The translations under genes were made by a program, and so were the position numbers. Below are positions 1 through 12,164 of a stretch of 64,000 nucleotides of DNA, one piece after another. Location: positions 55,422,785-55,486,784 of the forward strand of contig ML677326.1 of assembly GCA_007922305.1 (NCBI GenBank), given 5' to 3'. This DNA is from Dermatemys mawii (taxonomy: Eukaryota; Chordata; Testudines; Dermatemydidae). Within the stretch, counting starts at the first letter, position 1. Each line of letters starts with the position of its first letter. Below the pieces are notes generated by a model. That model was not told where the DNA came from and did no database searches. It saw only the letters and a program-made list of their open reading frames with translations.

Positions 1-430
1 CGGAGCCAGGAGGCGCAAGTCTAAAGACTGTTTATTTCTCTGCCCCATCCAAAGGGCCAGAGACCTAGACTGTAGATTGCTGTCTGTGTTTTGTTGGTCA
101 GGGGTATGAAAAAAAACACATATACCTCTGACTGACATAAGTGCTAGTGTGGAGCATATCCTTTGCCAACACAACTACTGCTGCTCGTTGAGGGTGGCAT
201 AATTATGCTGTTGGGAGAGCCCCCTCCAGCTGGAATAGCTGTGATGCTTAAAGGTCTGTATTATAAGCCTAGAGTCTCCTGGCTAAGGCTAAAGCTAGAG
301 CCCAGACTGTTCATTGCTGTCAGCCCTAGACAGGAGGCTCAGAGCTAAGACTGCTTGTTGCTCTACCCAGAATCATGGTAGAGCCCCAGACATAACTCTT
401 TGCCCCAGCCTATAGAGTATCCTGAACTGT
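1..430 (+). repeat. Dispersed repeat with internal short periodicity, interrupted
   Basis: The phrase AGACTG(T/C)TTATTGCTCTGCCC with GGGCCAGAG or GAGCCCAGAC recurs near 25-80, 300-330 and 345-395, suggesting a decayed tandem array of roughly 50-bp units. A miniature hAT splits it. The parent element is not known to me; an internal part of an old retroelement is possible. Small open frames here look accidental. Confidence 0.35.
94..272 (+). mobile_element. Miniature hAT-like element, degraded
   Basis: GGTCAGGGGTATGAAAAAA, then CTGACTGACATAAGTGCTAGTGTGG, shortened here, and later CTCGTTGAGGGTGGCATAATTATGC follow the order of a short non-autonomous DNA transposon common in turtle genomes. The right end is decayed. 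It appears to interrupt another repeat, because similar AGACTG-TT-TTGCTCTGCC wording lies on both sides. The family call is from memory. Confidence 0.5.
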
Positions 431-1523
431 TGCTGGTTGCATCAACTTTTTCCTGCTGTAGTCTATCATTACTTTCTGCTATTGGGAAGTCAGGAGACCC
501 TTTTCAAAGACTAAAGTTTTTTCATAAATAAAACTTCTCTAAAAAAAAGTCAGCTGCTAAATACCATATACCAGAAGCAACATGACTTGTCATCCTTCCC
601 CACTAAAGATTTGCTGAGATTCTTCAAACTCTCATTTAACAATAGCAGCAAGAGGTTTCTATGATACTATGACATTTATCTCTGTCTAATAAAATACTGA
701 CTGATAACTCAGGGGGAAATCATTCTGTAAATGGAAGATCATTCTGAGCAAAAATGAAATCCTGGAGAATCATTAAAAAAAATATACAGATGCATTTTTT
801 TGAAGATATGCAAATTTATCTTAGAGCAATAGATAAATTGAAAAATATATTTTACAATTCTTGCTTCTTTCTGACCAGAAATTATCATCAGTGGATTTTG
901 ATTTCAAGTTTATTGATTTTTCTAAATGATTCACTATTTTCTTCAAAAATATATTCTAGTGTAGATTGTAAACCATTTGTTGTGAAGAATCAGCATTTGA
1001 AATTTGAATTGTCTTGATTAATTTGGATTGGTTACATGAGTATTTTTCTGTTCCCTGGCTAGATGACTGGAACAATTAGAAGCAGGATTCTACAACAATT
1101 AAATGTGTGTATGAATTCAAATTTCACTCTCTGAATAGTCTTCATTATTTGCTTAAAAATGTACAGAATAGAACTATTAGAATTGGGTTCCTAGTGAACA
1201 TAATCAAACAAACTCATAAGTTGCTGAATATTCAGAATATTCACTACTCACTTAAAATTCATAGTTTCTATATACATTTCTGCCATAGAACACAAATGGA
1301 ATATTCAGAGAAATGGGATAGGGGCACAAACACAGTGAAAATGTGTTTAAAAATACAAGTTAATATTTACTAAAATTGTTTGAAGGATTCATCCAGATCC
1401 AGCTTGCAGTATTTATTGTGAGATCAGATCAAATTCAAACAAAACCCCATAAAAACCACAAACCCCGCAACATAAGGCTACTGTACTGCTTGCACATTTA
1501 ACTCCAGCAAATAGTTATATTAC

Positions 1524-1546
1524 ATATATATATATATATATATATA
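1524..1546. repeat. (AT)n microsatellite
   Basis: Uninterrupted alternating AT of about 23 bp, directly abutting the left edge of the LTR-like element. A second alternating tract, ATATATACACACACACACAC at 2261-2280, abuts the right edge. The element therefore seems to have landed in a dinucleotide repeat. Confidence 0.85.
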
Positions 1547-2260
1547 GTGACGGAATCAGACCAGAAGGATATAGGAGAGTGCTGGAAGGCAGGTATATTA
1601 GTCTCAGGATGTGCAGGTCCTTGTTCCCTGGATAGCCAAACAAAGGCTACTCCAGGCCAATCAAGACACCTGAGGCCAATTAAGAACCTTCTAGAAAGGA
1701 GTAGAAACAGCTAGCCTAATTGGGACACCTGAAGCCAATCAGGGACTGGCTGAATCCAGATAAAAACCTCCCAGTTAGTCAGGTGGGCTGTGGGTGTCAG
1801 AAGCTGTGGAAGGAAGTTATGCTGTTGGTGAGACTGAGTGGTGGACAACATATTGTACAGAAGGAAGGAGGCCCTGAGGTAAGGGTGAAGTGGAGTTTGA
1901 AGAAGTGGGGACTGCTGTGGGGAAGTAGCCCAGGGAATTGTATTGTGTTTTGTGCCTAAAAGGTCAGCCATCTTAGCTGATACTATTAGGGTCCCTGGGC
2001 TGGAGCCCAGAGTAGAGGGCGGGCCTGGGCTCCCCCATTTCTGCCTCCCCTAATTAGTCTCTGAGATTGGGAGACAATAGAGACTGTGTCAGGAAGGATA
2101 GCTTCCCCTCACTGGTTTGTGATGAAAATGGCTCAATAGGCTGTGACCTTGTCTCCAGAGAGAGAAGGGCTCCTTGGAGGGTCACAGTGAGCCGCTGAGG
2201 CTAGTAAAAATCCGCCAGGAAACGCAGGATCCACGAAGATAAGGACAGAGCTTTGCCACA
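1545..2260 (+). mobile_element. Solo LTR-like element, TGTGACAGGGTC family, copy 1
   Basis: This copy aligns by eye with the one at 57239-58025. Shared pieces include GGCCAATTAAG with CTAATTGGGACACCTG, GGGGAAGTAGCCCAGGGA, CCCTGGGCTGGAGCCCAGAGTAG, and near the end AATCCGCC plus CTTTG-CACA. The left terminus has decayed to AGTGACGGAATCAGACC. No internal retroviral genes flank it. The LTR interpretation rests on TG...CA ends and the likely target duplication of the better copy. A DNA transposon with TGTGACA/TGTCACA inverted ends is the alternative. Confidence 0.6.
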
Positions 2261-2427
2261 ATATATACACACACACACACTTTTGTCCATCTTGGACAAA
2301 ATACCTTAATCACACAGCACCATGGCTGCATTGTCACATTTCCTGTTAGGCTGGGAGGTACTTCACCAGAAAGGTACAGCAGGTGAATACCTAGAGTGAA
2401 ATATTTGATCAAATATAGTTTACTTAC

Positions 2428-2566
2428 TTTGGATGTCGAATGTCTGGTAATGATCGTTCCAGGGCTATATTGTTACTAACAAGTATGTTGAAGCCATTCT
2501 CTCTATAAGCAGAATCATCACAGTCTTCCTCTGTTAGAGGATATGGTTTTCCATGCTCACCTTTCC
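2428..2566 (-). CDS. GALNTL6: GALNTL6 coding exon (start of catalytic region), partial gene
   Basis: On the minus strand a TTTGTTACAG acceptor precedes 2566 and a GTAAGT donor follows 2428. The 139-bp exon starts by completing a glycine codon split with the upstream exon (G|GG) and ends two bases into a codon expected to be Asn. It has no stop. The translation includes [15 protein letters not shown], then AYRENGFNI, then the family signature [14 protein letters not shown]. The last segment is the SLPDIR block that leads the GT-A glycosyltransferase domain of this family, so catalytic motifs (DXH and others) belong to exons beyond base 1. The upstream exon is 32971-33079; the intron between is 30,404 bp. 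A Cys occurs in TEEDCDD where I remember His in mammals. The gene is single copy here, so these two exons are the only host coding sequence I can support strongly. Confidence 0.9.
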
Positions 2567-5543
2567 CTGTAACAAAATGAAACAGTTACAAGTCTCTATT
2601 ATTTGACATCACAGAGAAGGTTAAAATTTGGTACAGTAGACAAGAATATAGTAAGGAGGAATGGAACAGGAATAATCATAGCAGAATATTAAAGAATAAG
2701 GTAGCAGCATCTAAAGGAAGTGAGACTGGCTGATGAAAGAATAGCACTGACCAGAAAACAAATATTTAATGTTGTATGTAGCTAAACACCATGAGCTTAC
2801 TGTAAAAGAGAGGAGAATGAAGAATTCCAGATAGCATTGGGAAAATGATTAGTAAAGTGCCACAAGTTCAGCACTTTATTATAGGAGCAGATCTCATAGA
2901 CGTGGGAAAATACAAGTCTACAATGAGGTCTACGATGATTGTCAGAGAGGACAAAGCTATGGAACCAGAAATGAAGCCGATGAGGATATCTTAGCATTAG
3001 CCAGAGCCCATGGTTTCATTGTTGCCAATATGGACTTTGGCTAGAGGGAGGAGTATATTTAAAGAGCGGTAGCAATAAGTCCTAGATCAATTATTTCCTA
3101 ACAATGGGAAGAGATTTAAACAAACAGGAGAGACTGTAAAGTCACCTCAGAAGAGTAGATTTCATACCAAGATAGATTGCTTGAAATGGACATAAGGATG
3201 AAAAGTCTAGTGGGAGGCAAAAGACAAGTTGTTGAACAAAGGATAAAATGGCAGAGAAGCATCTGTTGGCTAAATGCATGAAAAGTTCCCTTCAGTTCCA
3301 CAGAATTCTAGTATTAATATCCATAATTCTAGAGAGCGGCCCCTGTTTTCATGTGAGTAAGAGCTAGATTTTCTAACAATGTGAAAATAGCCTTCAAATA
3401 TACTGCAGTAAGAACTTCTTCACACAGTAAAATCACCAAACTTTTCTTTAAAATATTCCTTAAATCCAGTGCCAATGATTCTAAATTTTAGACTCAATCT
3501 TGTAAACACGTCTGCATATGCTTAACTTTACACCAGGGTTAAACCAATTTTTTTCTAAGGAGGGGACCTGTGGAGAGGAGCCATCTGCAGTAGGGCACTT
3601 GTCCTGGGATAATGACAGTAGAGCACAGAGTGACCTCTGGGCACAGCTTAGCTGGGCACATGGCTTGCAGAGGGCAGAGCCTATCACAGGCAGGTTTGCA
3701 GGGCTGCATTCAGGGAAGAAAGTGCCGGAATGTGCCAAGACAGGGCTCTGAATGGCAACGAAGCTTCAGCATGAAAATCACAGTGAGAGGTACTGTGCAG
3801 CCCAATGAACCCCCAGCACTTCTGCTTCCTACGGAAAGCCCCAGAATCTGGGCTTCCCAGGACAATGGGGTCGGGGAAGTGCTGGGGCCTCTCCTCCTAG
3901 CTCACAGCTCCATGACTCAGGCAACAGCTCCCCAGCCTGTTACCTCCTGTGCAGCTGTCCTGCATTTCTGTTTCCGGCAAGGTTAGGAGTGGAGAGGGCA
4001 GCTGCTGGGTCTTTGCTCAGAGCTGGCCAAGGTGGGCTGGCCTAGGTCTCCCTTGCTGTGTCCCAAGTTTACACTAGTAGTATGAACATAAGCATAATTT
4101 TTTGCAGGACAGGGGCCTTCTGTATTGAATTGTACACCACCACTTTTCTATTATGTCCATCTCAACCCTTTTGACATCTACCCCGCACTCACTCTCTCTG
4201 AGACCCTTCCCCCTCACCAGGTTATAGAGCCTGGGCTCCCACCTGGGCAGCAACATCCACATTTATTTTCAGCTCCATAGTGTCTCCAAGTCAGTTGACC
4301 CTGCTAATGTTGTGGTGGTGGTGTTTTTTTTGGTTGTGTGTGTATGTACATGGACCTGGACTCTTTCCATTAACTTCAGTGGGCTTGTTGATGTTGAATC
4401 AGGCCCAGGGGTGGGAGAACCAATGCTAATTACTCTTTCTGAGACACATAGCTTTCTCTACATCTCCCACTTCTCACTCATTCCTGATACTTACAGGCTG
4501 CAACCATTTTTTAAGAGGGGAAATTTTTGAACCTTTAAAGGTGAAATATATGTAGTATTGTAACAGCAATTAATGTTGCCAGCTCAAACTTTTTGCATTG
4601 GCACCAAATACTTAACTTTGCAAGTAAAAATGTGAGGTGTCCTAAGTATTTTCATTATTTAGTCTGGCTTCATTTGTAATCGTGCATATAAATGATTATT
4701 TCAGGTTTGGAGATTATTGACATTTAATGAAGTATGCATTTTAAGGTTTTGTTATTCACAGTTAACTTATTATTTCTATTCAAAAGGAAAATTATTCTAT
4801 AAAAGAGAAATATCAAAGTACCTAAAACAAATATGGACACACAATCCCTGGAATTATGATTCTATGTGAATCTTCGTTAAATTCACACTAAATAGCTGTG
4901 AGATGAGTAATCATAACAAAAGCTGCTCATTTATTGATTACAGTACCCAGCTTTAATACAGAGCACTAGTCAAAGTCTACCAGGGGATGTGTGTTAGATC
5001 TGAATGATAAAAAAATAGCTATATTCTGTCATATTTCAGTCCAACAAGGCATTATATAGAGGTTAATTTGTATAAATCTCTCAGCATATATCCTAAGCAG
5101 ACCCTAAGCAGTTTTTATTTGGTTGAAATAATTCATGATTTGAATAGTACTACTGAGGAAATCCCAGAACAGACAGCTTGTATAATTAAACTAGCCTGTT
5201 GCTCACACATCCTTTTCACTAATTAATCTCTTTTATAATCCTGCTGTTTGCTCTCTTTCAAGCCAGGTGTTTTTTTTAAAAGGAGACTATTTGCTCTGAA
5301 GTTTTCCTCTAACTAGGAGAGAGACACTGTTCACAAGACATTGTACCTTTCCTGAAAGACCAGTCACAAAACAACTTCTGATCCCCATTTAGTTTGTGGT
5401 GATTTTGGGGCACTAGAACAATACAAAGAAATCAGTTTAGCTGGGCATCCTAAATCAGCATTGTCAACCCCACATTTTCAAAGTCATGAATCAGATCTAC
5501 AAAACTCAAATTGGCTTGAAAATCATGAGCTGTTAGAAACAAG

Positions 5544-5568
5544 TTTTTTTTTTGGGGGGGGGGGGGGG
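5544..5568. repeat. T10-G15 homopolymer junction
   Basis: Ten T followed by fifteen G. The G run could form a quadruplex on the plus strand, but length in such runs is also prone to sequencing or assembly error. Confidence 0.7.
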
Positions 5569-6936
5569 TTGTATTTGTTTTCTAGTTTTCGAACCTTTAG
5601 AGTTCACATTTTCAATATTTCCTCTGCCACCATCAGAGCTAGAAACTTATTGCAGTAAAAGAATTGCTTACAAAACATTTGCCATGACTACAACTTCAAA
5701 TATTCATTATTCATAATGTCATATGTTATTGGTCACACAAGTCAGAGTCATATTTCTACTCCCAAACACAACTTTGAAGACAGATATATTAACACTTTCA
5801 ATGCAACTATATATCCACACAAGGATCCACAACACTTTCACTTTTCACTTTTCTTAGGAGGAAAAAAACTCTCATATTGAGAGATGGGGTTTGTTCATAC
5901 CACAAAGTTTGGATTACCATGTATCTCAATGCCATTTTATCAAAAGTTTGGGGATGTTCAGATTCAGAACAATTATTCATGGCCATCTCCACTAATACTG
6001 AAATTCTATCATTTTATTCCATAAATTAGTTGCAGCAGAAATGATGGCTACTGATCAAGAAGAGAGTAATTAATAAACCCTATCACTGCCTGGAACAAAA
6101 AGTGGTTCAAGACTGTAATCTTGACATATTTCTAGGACACAGCCCAGATATAAAACTCAAATGTTTTTAATTTTTACTTTTTAGATCAGACTTCTCAATT
6201 CACAACTCAGGTATAAACAATCTGAAAACAGATTTTTCTTATTGCCTATCACACAGGCATTTCATATTTCCTAAAATGGTGTATTTCTTTTTTAATTTGG
6301 CACTTCTATGCTACTTAGAAGAATGCTACTGTAAGTATATAAATGCACATGGAATCAGAATAATAGACACTTTCTAAAAGCCACCAAAACCCTCAGTTAA
6401 GCTGATTGTAAAAGAGAAGGTGTAAGGTTTCAGAAATTCTTTAGAAGTCACTGCTTTTGTCAGAGTGACACACATACAATAGGGCTTCTTCAGTCCCCCT
6501 GGAACAGTTCCGATGTCTCCTTGGAATGGACATGTACTCAAGGGGTTTGAGCTCTTACGCTCAGTTTGTGATGCTGGTAGCCAAAAGTACATGAACCAAA
6601 GCATCTCCTGCATATGATGATGTCAGATACAGGAGAGAGAGGGAAGGCTTTCTTGCACAGTAGACAGCATGATAGGGGATTGTGTGAGACAAGAAAAGGA
6701 ACATTATTCTCTGCAGTAAGTACAAATGCACAACACTGTAAAAATGGCACTCTATCAGCCAGAATGGCACAGTTGCCAGATATGCCAATAATTAAGAGAA
6801 CAAAAGCAAATCAAATTGTACACTTAAAAAAGCAGCAGTACTGTGCAACTTTAATGTTCTCTGAATAAAAGTCCTGTTGATTAAAAAAGCACTGACAGGT
6901 TCTGTATTTTAAATTTCATGTTATTTGTGTTTCCAT

Positions 6937-7113
6937 ATCAGAGGGGTAGCCATGTTAGTCTGGATCTGCAACAGCGACAAAGAATCCTGTGGCACCTTAC
7001 AGACTAACAGATGTATTAGAGCATAAGCTTTCGTGGGTAAATATCCACTTGACCCATGAAAGCTTATGCTCTAATACATCTGTTAGTCTATAAGGTGCCA
7101 CAGGACTCTCTCG
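6937..7113. mobile_element. Penelope-type 3' fragment in foldback arrangement, copy 1
   Basis: ATCAGAGGGGTAGCCATG and TTAGTCTGGATCTGC open the element, followed by TCCTGTGGCACCTTACAGACT and AGCATAAGCTTTCGTGGG. After a few bases the same sequence returns inverted: CCCATGAAAGCTTATGCTC, ATACATCTGTTAGTCTATAA, GGTGCCACAGGACTCTC. The arms are about 57 bp with almost no loop. I recall this family as the 3' end of Penelope-like (GIY-YIG) retroelements abundant in turtles. No coding sequence is left here. Confidence 0.65.
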
Positions 7114-7364
7114 CCCATGTTCCCACAGACACAGCAGAAAAACATTGGCTTTACGATTGAAAATAACCAAGGTTCATCAACTGCAAACTTAGTATTCTAG
7201 CACATAGGTTAGTGGAAGTGAAGTGGATAAAGGATATAATCCACTCAATCTCCATGGAGACTGCATACAAATTTCATTGTTTATCCACTGCTACTATATT
7301 CACTCACACTGTATATCCAGTTAACTGCACACCAAACCCAGGCTTTGATTCACAGAAGCACTTC

Positions 7365-7665
7365 ACCATATGTATGTGTCCCTTTCACTAAGGGCAAGTC
7401 ATGCCTGACCAACCTTTCCTTCTATGATGAGAGAACTGGCTCCGTGGATATCATATATCTTGACTTTAGCAAAGCTTTTGATATGGTCTCCCACAGTATT
7501 CTTGCCAGCAAGTTTAAAAACTATGGATTGGATGAAAGGACTATAAGGTGGATAGAAAGCTGGCTAGATTGTCAGGCTCAATGGGTTGTGATCAACAGCT
7601 CAATGTCTAATTAGCAGCTGGTATCAAGCGGAGTGCCCCAGCGGCCTCCTGGACTATATGCCCTA
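7365..7665 (+). mobile_element. CR1 LINE fragment (reverse transcriptase)
   Basis: A short open stretch encodes [14 protein letters not shown], then [19 protein letters not shown] and [23 protein letters not shown] is the conserved early palm block of CR1-type reverse transcriptase. The next codons (QLVSSGVPQ in relatives) appear as GTATCAAGCGGAGTGCCCC after a stop, then similarity ends. Truncated at both ends and not a functional gene. The longer copy at 48675-51999 carries the same block. Confidence 0.85.
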
Positions 7666-7981
7666 CAAAGTTACAATTGCGGACTTTGTATCTAAATGGC
7701 CTTGACCAATTTGTTCTGCTGCAGAAGTCAAAACAACAAGAAATTCACTCTAGTTACCTGGTGGGATGCATTCCTGTGCAAATGAATTTCCCCATCACCA
7801 AGTTGCGTTTCAAAACCAAATAATTCAGACAGTCTGTTTTCTCACCAGCAGTTATTTCAATCCACAGCTACTGATTAAGAGGTGGGAGCATCTTCTGTGC
7901 ATGTGCAGTTTTCAGTCTAGTTACAGTCTGTAAGCAGCCACAGGTGCTCATTTGGGCTGGGTAGGGCCTATAGTGTGTGTG

Positions 7982-8880
7982 TGGGGGGGGGCAAACCTTT
8001 TGGCCTGAGGGCCACATCTAGGTGGGGAAATTGCATTCAGGGCCACGAATGTAGGGCTGGGGCAGAGGGTTGGAGTGCAGGAAGGAGTGCAGGGTGTGGG
8101 AGGGGGCTCAGGGCAGGGGGCTGGGGTGCAGGAGAGGTGTGGTATGCGGCAGGGGGGTGGGGTGGAGGTGCAGGAGGAGGAATTCAGGGTGTGGGCTCTG
8201 GACCGGCACTGCTTAACTGGAGCAGCTCTGGGGTGCATGGCCGGCACACAACATTTTGGCACCTGAGGCTCAAATGATGCCCTCATGCCCCCTCGCTTGG
8301 GCCAAAACTTTGACAGGTCTCTTGTGCCTGTCTTCCTCCAGCACAGCACTCTGCTATCTCTGTGCATCTAGAGCAGAGAGAATACAGATGCACCAGCAGC
8401 AGACAGAATTTTCTACATTCTTAGTCCTACTGGCACCCCTCACAGTCTGGCACCTGAGGCAGTCGCCGCAGTTCATCTCATGGTAAGGCCAACCCTGCAG
8501 TGGTAAGGTGGCAGCAGAAAGCAGTGGGGCTAAGGCTGGCTTCTTGCCTGCCCTGGCCCCACCCCATGCCGCTCCCGGAAGCTTGGGGGAGCGTCAGAGG
8601 GCTCCTCATGCTGACCTTGCCTATGGGTGCCTCCCACTAAGCTCCCATTGGCTGCAGTTCCCCATTTCTGGCCATTGGGAACTGTGGGGAGTGGTGCCTG
8701 CAGACAAGGGCAGCATACAGAGCCCTCTAATCTGCCCCGCAAGGGCCTCAGGGACATGGTGTTGGTCGTTTCTGAGAGCAGCAGGAGGCTTGCAGCACCA
8801 TGGGGATGGCAATCCCACAGGCCGGATCCAAAGCCCTGACAGGCCAGATCCAGCCCACCGGAGTAGTTTTCCCACCCCTG
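7982..8880 (+). mobile_element. hAT-like non-autonomous element (GGCAAACCTTTTGGCC family), GC-rich, with a nested insertion
   Basis: The left end reads GGGGGGCAAACCTTTTGGCC and TGAGGGCCACATC. The right end reads CCAGATCCAGCCCACCGG and AGTTTTCCCACCCCTG, giving imperfect inverted ends of type CAGGGGTGGGCAAACT. The interior is GC-rich simple sequence (GGGGGCTGGGGTGCAGGAG), which leaves long open frames on both strands by composition; none is a credible gene. A reverse-oriented relative lies at 44070-44742. A 262-bp piece at 8236-8497 is a separate element inserted into it. Confidence 0.6.
8236..8497 (+). mobile_element. Internally deleted derivative of the hAT element at 12165-13857
   Basis: The left end (CATGGCCGGCACACAACA, TTTTGGCACCTGAGGC, ATGATGCCCTCATGCCCC) matches the left end of the element at 12165. 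The right part (CTCTGTGCATCTAGAGCAGA, CACCAGCAGCAGACA, CTCATGGTAAGGCCAACCCTG) matches its right end at 13713-13857. The transposase region is missing. Flanking 8-mers CTGGGGTG and CAGTGGTA agree at 5 of 8 positions, so a decayed target duplication is possible but not shown. Confidence 0.75.
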
Positions 8881-10509
8881 GCCTATTAGCATTACAATTA
8901 AAGCATGAGACCTTCCCCAGTACACAAAAGGATGGAGAGAAAGAGAGAGAGACAGCGAGTGCCTTCACTGTTTTATAGTGTACAATGGAATATAACTTGT
9001 ATTTTTCCAGATTTTATTTCAGTACACAGGACACATGTATTACAATAAATTAGTACTATATGCTCATATTTGAAAACTTATATGAAAATTTCATAAAACC
9101 CAAAACTTGAGGGCTTGGAACAATCACTCCAACTAGTACAAAGGAATTACAAGGAAAAGAAATACTGAAATCTAGATCCTTAGCTACCATCAGAAGCCTA
9201 GATTTCAAAACATCTACTATACAGTATGTCCAGTGTATTTGAAATACCATAGTGTATGATGCATGATAATGAGCAAAACACAGGAGGTGTCAGCATACTG
9301 GACAAGCTGTGTCCCTAGTAGCACACTACAGTCTGAGCTAACACTGATCACAACTTTGTAGGCAGGGGGTGCACAGTACATCTTTTATTTAGTCCAGCTA
9401 CTTAGTACCAAGTGCCACAAGCAGCAGAATGTGTTTGTTTTTTTTTTCTTTTCATTTAACGTTAGAACAGACTAGCAGTAGACCATTATGCAGAGCCAAG
9501 CATTGTAAACAGTGAGTGAGCAAGCATGTGAAAAATACCACTTATTTCAACCATAAAGGCTTTGCAATTTGGTTCAATCACTGGCTGACCTACATGAATA
9601 AAAGGGACCCAATATGGACCTAGATCATCTGAAGAATTTCAACTAACAGAGTGAGGAGGGAAAAATGTTTCAGCTTAAATAAATGAATTCACAAAAGTTG
9701 GTTCGCAAGTAGCATTCTAATATTCTCTTTAATAACAGTGTTTCTACTGTAACTAATGTGTTCTTCCAACCTGATCTCTTTGAAGTGCTCGAACTAGACT
9801 GTCACCAATATTGTATATAATTAAATGTTTAAAACCCTATTTTAATGCAGTATTACAATTTCAGAGTTATAATTTAAAGATGTCAGGAAATGCAAAAGTT
9901 AGGATTCCTACACTTGAAGTTAATTTAGCCAGGATTATTGTTTTTTCTTTCTTTTATTCCTGTCTCTCTTGTTCAGAGTGTTTTATATTTTAAATTGCAT
10001 ACCATAACACATATATAAGATATACAGTGGAGCAATGAGGTTGTAAGTTTCTTAACTTTTGGATATTTTTACACTACCATGAAGTCTACACACCTGAATC
10101 CTTCCCTCTAAAGAAACTATTGCTGTAACAGCAGCATACATCTCTCTGGCATGCTGCCCCAGTTTCCCCTTTTCCAAGTGGTGGTCCAAAGTGTTTCCCA
10201 TGGATAAATGATTTGGGGGTTCAGCTCTCCAGTCAAAACTTCTGTCCTTCCCCTTCTGAGGATCAGGGTCCAAATAAAACGCCAATGAAAGGAAAAAAAT
10301 GCAGAAATCTTCTGCCCTCTCTGTACTGGGGAGGAGCAGAGCAGGAGGGATTCAAGGCATCACCTGTGTATGAGCTGGCTGGCCACATGGAGAAGAGTAT
10401 GCTACATCCTTAAGAGGGGCATAGCAGTGCATGAACTCTTCCATGCACACCAGGAAAGGCAGTTGCTCCTCTTGGCACAATCTAGCCCTAATGGGTTTAG
10501 ACTCATAAG

Positions 10510-10675
10510 ACCCATAGTAAGAAATCTATTCCCACTTTACAGATGAGAAAGCCACAATATGGAGAGATTAAGTGACTTTTCCAAAGCCACGTAGTAAGTC
10601 TTCAGCAGAACAAGGAGAAGAACCTACATATCCTGATTCCCACCCAAGTGCCTTAGCCACAAGGCCAACCTTCCT
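10510..10675 (-). mobile_element. tRNA-headed SINE
   Basis: Read on the minus strand the head shows GGCCTTGTGGCTAAGGCAC (box A like) and ATGTAGGTTCTTCTCC (decayed box B). The body reads in the plus direction TTCCCACTTTACAGATGAGA and AGAGATTAAGTGACTTTTCC, the core shared by MIR-like and reptile tRNA SINEs. It is old and diverged. Confidence 0.6.
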
Positions 10676-12164
10676 CCCACAGTGAAGTCAACAGGAGTAC
10701 TTATGTGAGGAATACTCAAATGACAGGAATTTACAGACAGAGCCTTAGCTAGTAAATTCTTCTGCATAGCATGTATTAATTTCATTGTCCATTTATCACC
10801 GAGCATATTTATAGCACAATAAAAATACATTGGAATGTATTTTAGGCTTTAGTAAACAAAAATACATTAATATGGAGTTAAAGTTGGGGGTACATATAAT
10901 TAATCTAGAGAACAAAATACAGAGATGATGTAATTATGCTCAAAAATCAATCATTATAAACCAGAGGCATTCAGAGTTAAGATTTGAAAAAAATTCTCAA
11001 CATTTTAAGATATGGTGATACACATTTATGGCACCTAAACACTTAACTCAGCACTGTAATGATATTCAATAACCATACATTTACGATTAAAATGGTTTTT
11101 GAAGACATTAGATTCTTCCCTATACCCAGAGTGTAACACTAAATCACAATGTTATTTTCCCATGGCTCCTTGTTTTTTACATTTTCTTCTAAGTCATTAC
11201 TCCCTCTGCTAATGGCATGTGCACAGTACTATTAGCAAATCAGAACTTTCAATAATTTCTTTTCCCATCTTCTCACAAATTACTATTATTGCATCAGTCA
11301 TCAGTGTTTTCCTACCTCATTTGCTGTTTGTTATTGAAAACAAATTCTTTATCTGAAAAAAATCTTACACTTGAGTTTAGTAAATATGCTCTGTGCACTC
11401 ACTGTCTCTGTCCTGTTGTGGAAACAGCAAAACATACTGATTGAACTACCATGAACACACACAACTGCTGATTCCAATGCCAAACTTTTCTTCTATTATT
11501 TCACCTTTTTCTGACTACGTGAAGTCTAACCATTGCATAACTATTTTCACTTCACATGGGGCAACACTTAAATTCAGTCTTGCTGGTAAGAAAGTTAAGC
11601 AGGGGCAGATCTTGCAGACTCATGAATCACTCTCTACCATCATATACTGAACAGTTTGCCACCGACTTTATAAAATATACTTTGTATCAAGAGCGGAATT
11701 CAGAACCTACAGCAAGTGACTAACAGCTGTGCTAGAGCCCAAATCTCTGCAGAAACTTATGCCCTGACATGCATGTAGCAATATATTCAGGAAACTGCTG
11801 CATTTAACTCTGAGAAGCCTGAATACATCATGTTCCCATACACAGATGCACGCTGCAATTACATATCCCATAAGTTCTCAATAAGACTTCCCTAAAAGAG
11901 AGCGAGACCAGGCTGAATCCTTTATCTTTTCTCTGTAAAGGGAACTCCATGAAAAGGCAAGTTGAGACTTGTCAGTGAGTAAGAAAGCAGCCCCTACCTC
12001 CATGACTACAAGGAGAAGGCTGAAGATTCTTTAATCCGTGCCCTACACTTCAAAGAGTTTCCTGAAATTATTTAACAAGGTGTGAGGCACTTGGAAACAC
12101 AAGGAGGAAGAGAAAGAAAGAGAGTGGCATGCCCAATGCATTTTTGGTAAATAAGGATTATTTT

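Larger units (their letters stand above)
1..2427 (-). other. GALNTL6: GALNTL6 downstream intron, incomplete
   Basis: This sequence follows the GTAAGT donor at 2427-2422 on the minus strand and continues out of the window at base 1. It holds a repeat with a miniature hAT element at 1-430, AT-rich unique DNA at 430-1540 and an LTR-like element at 1545-2260. No further coding exon was recognised. Confidence 0.7.

Noticed and set aside
8508..8978. Long overlapping frames on both strands (up to 156 codons)
   Set aside because: They lie in the GC-rich interior and flank of a hAT-like element and have no family motif. Openness on both strands is compositional.
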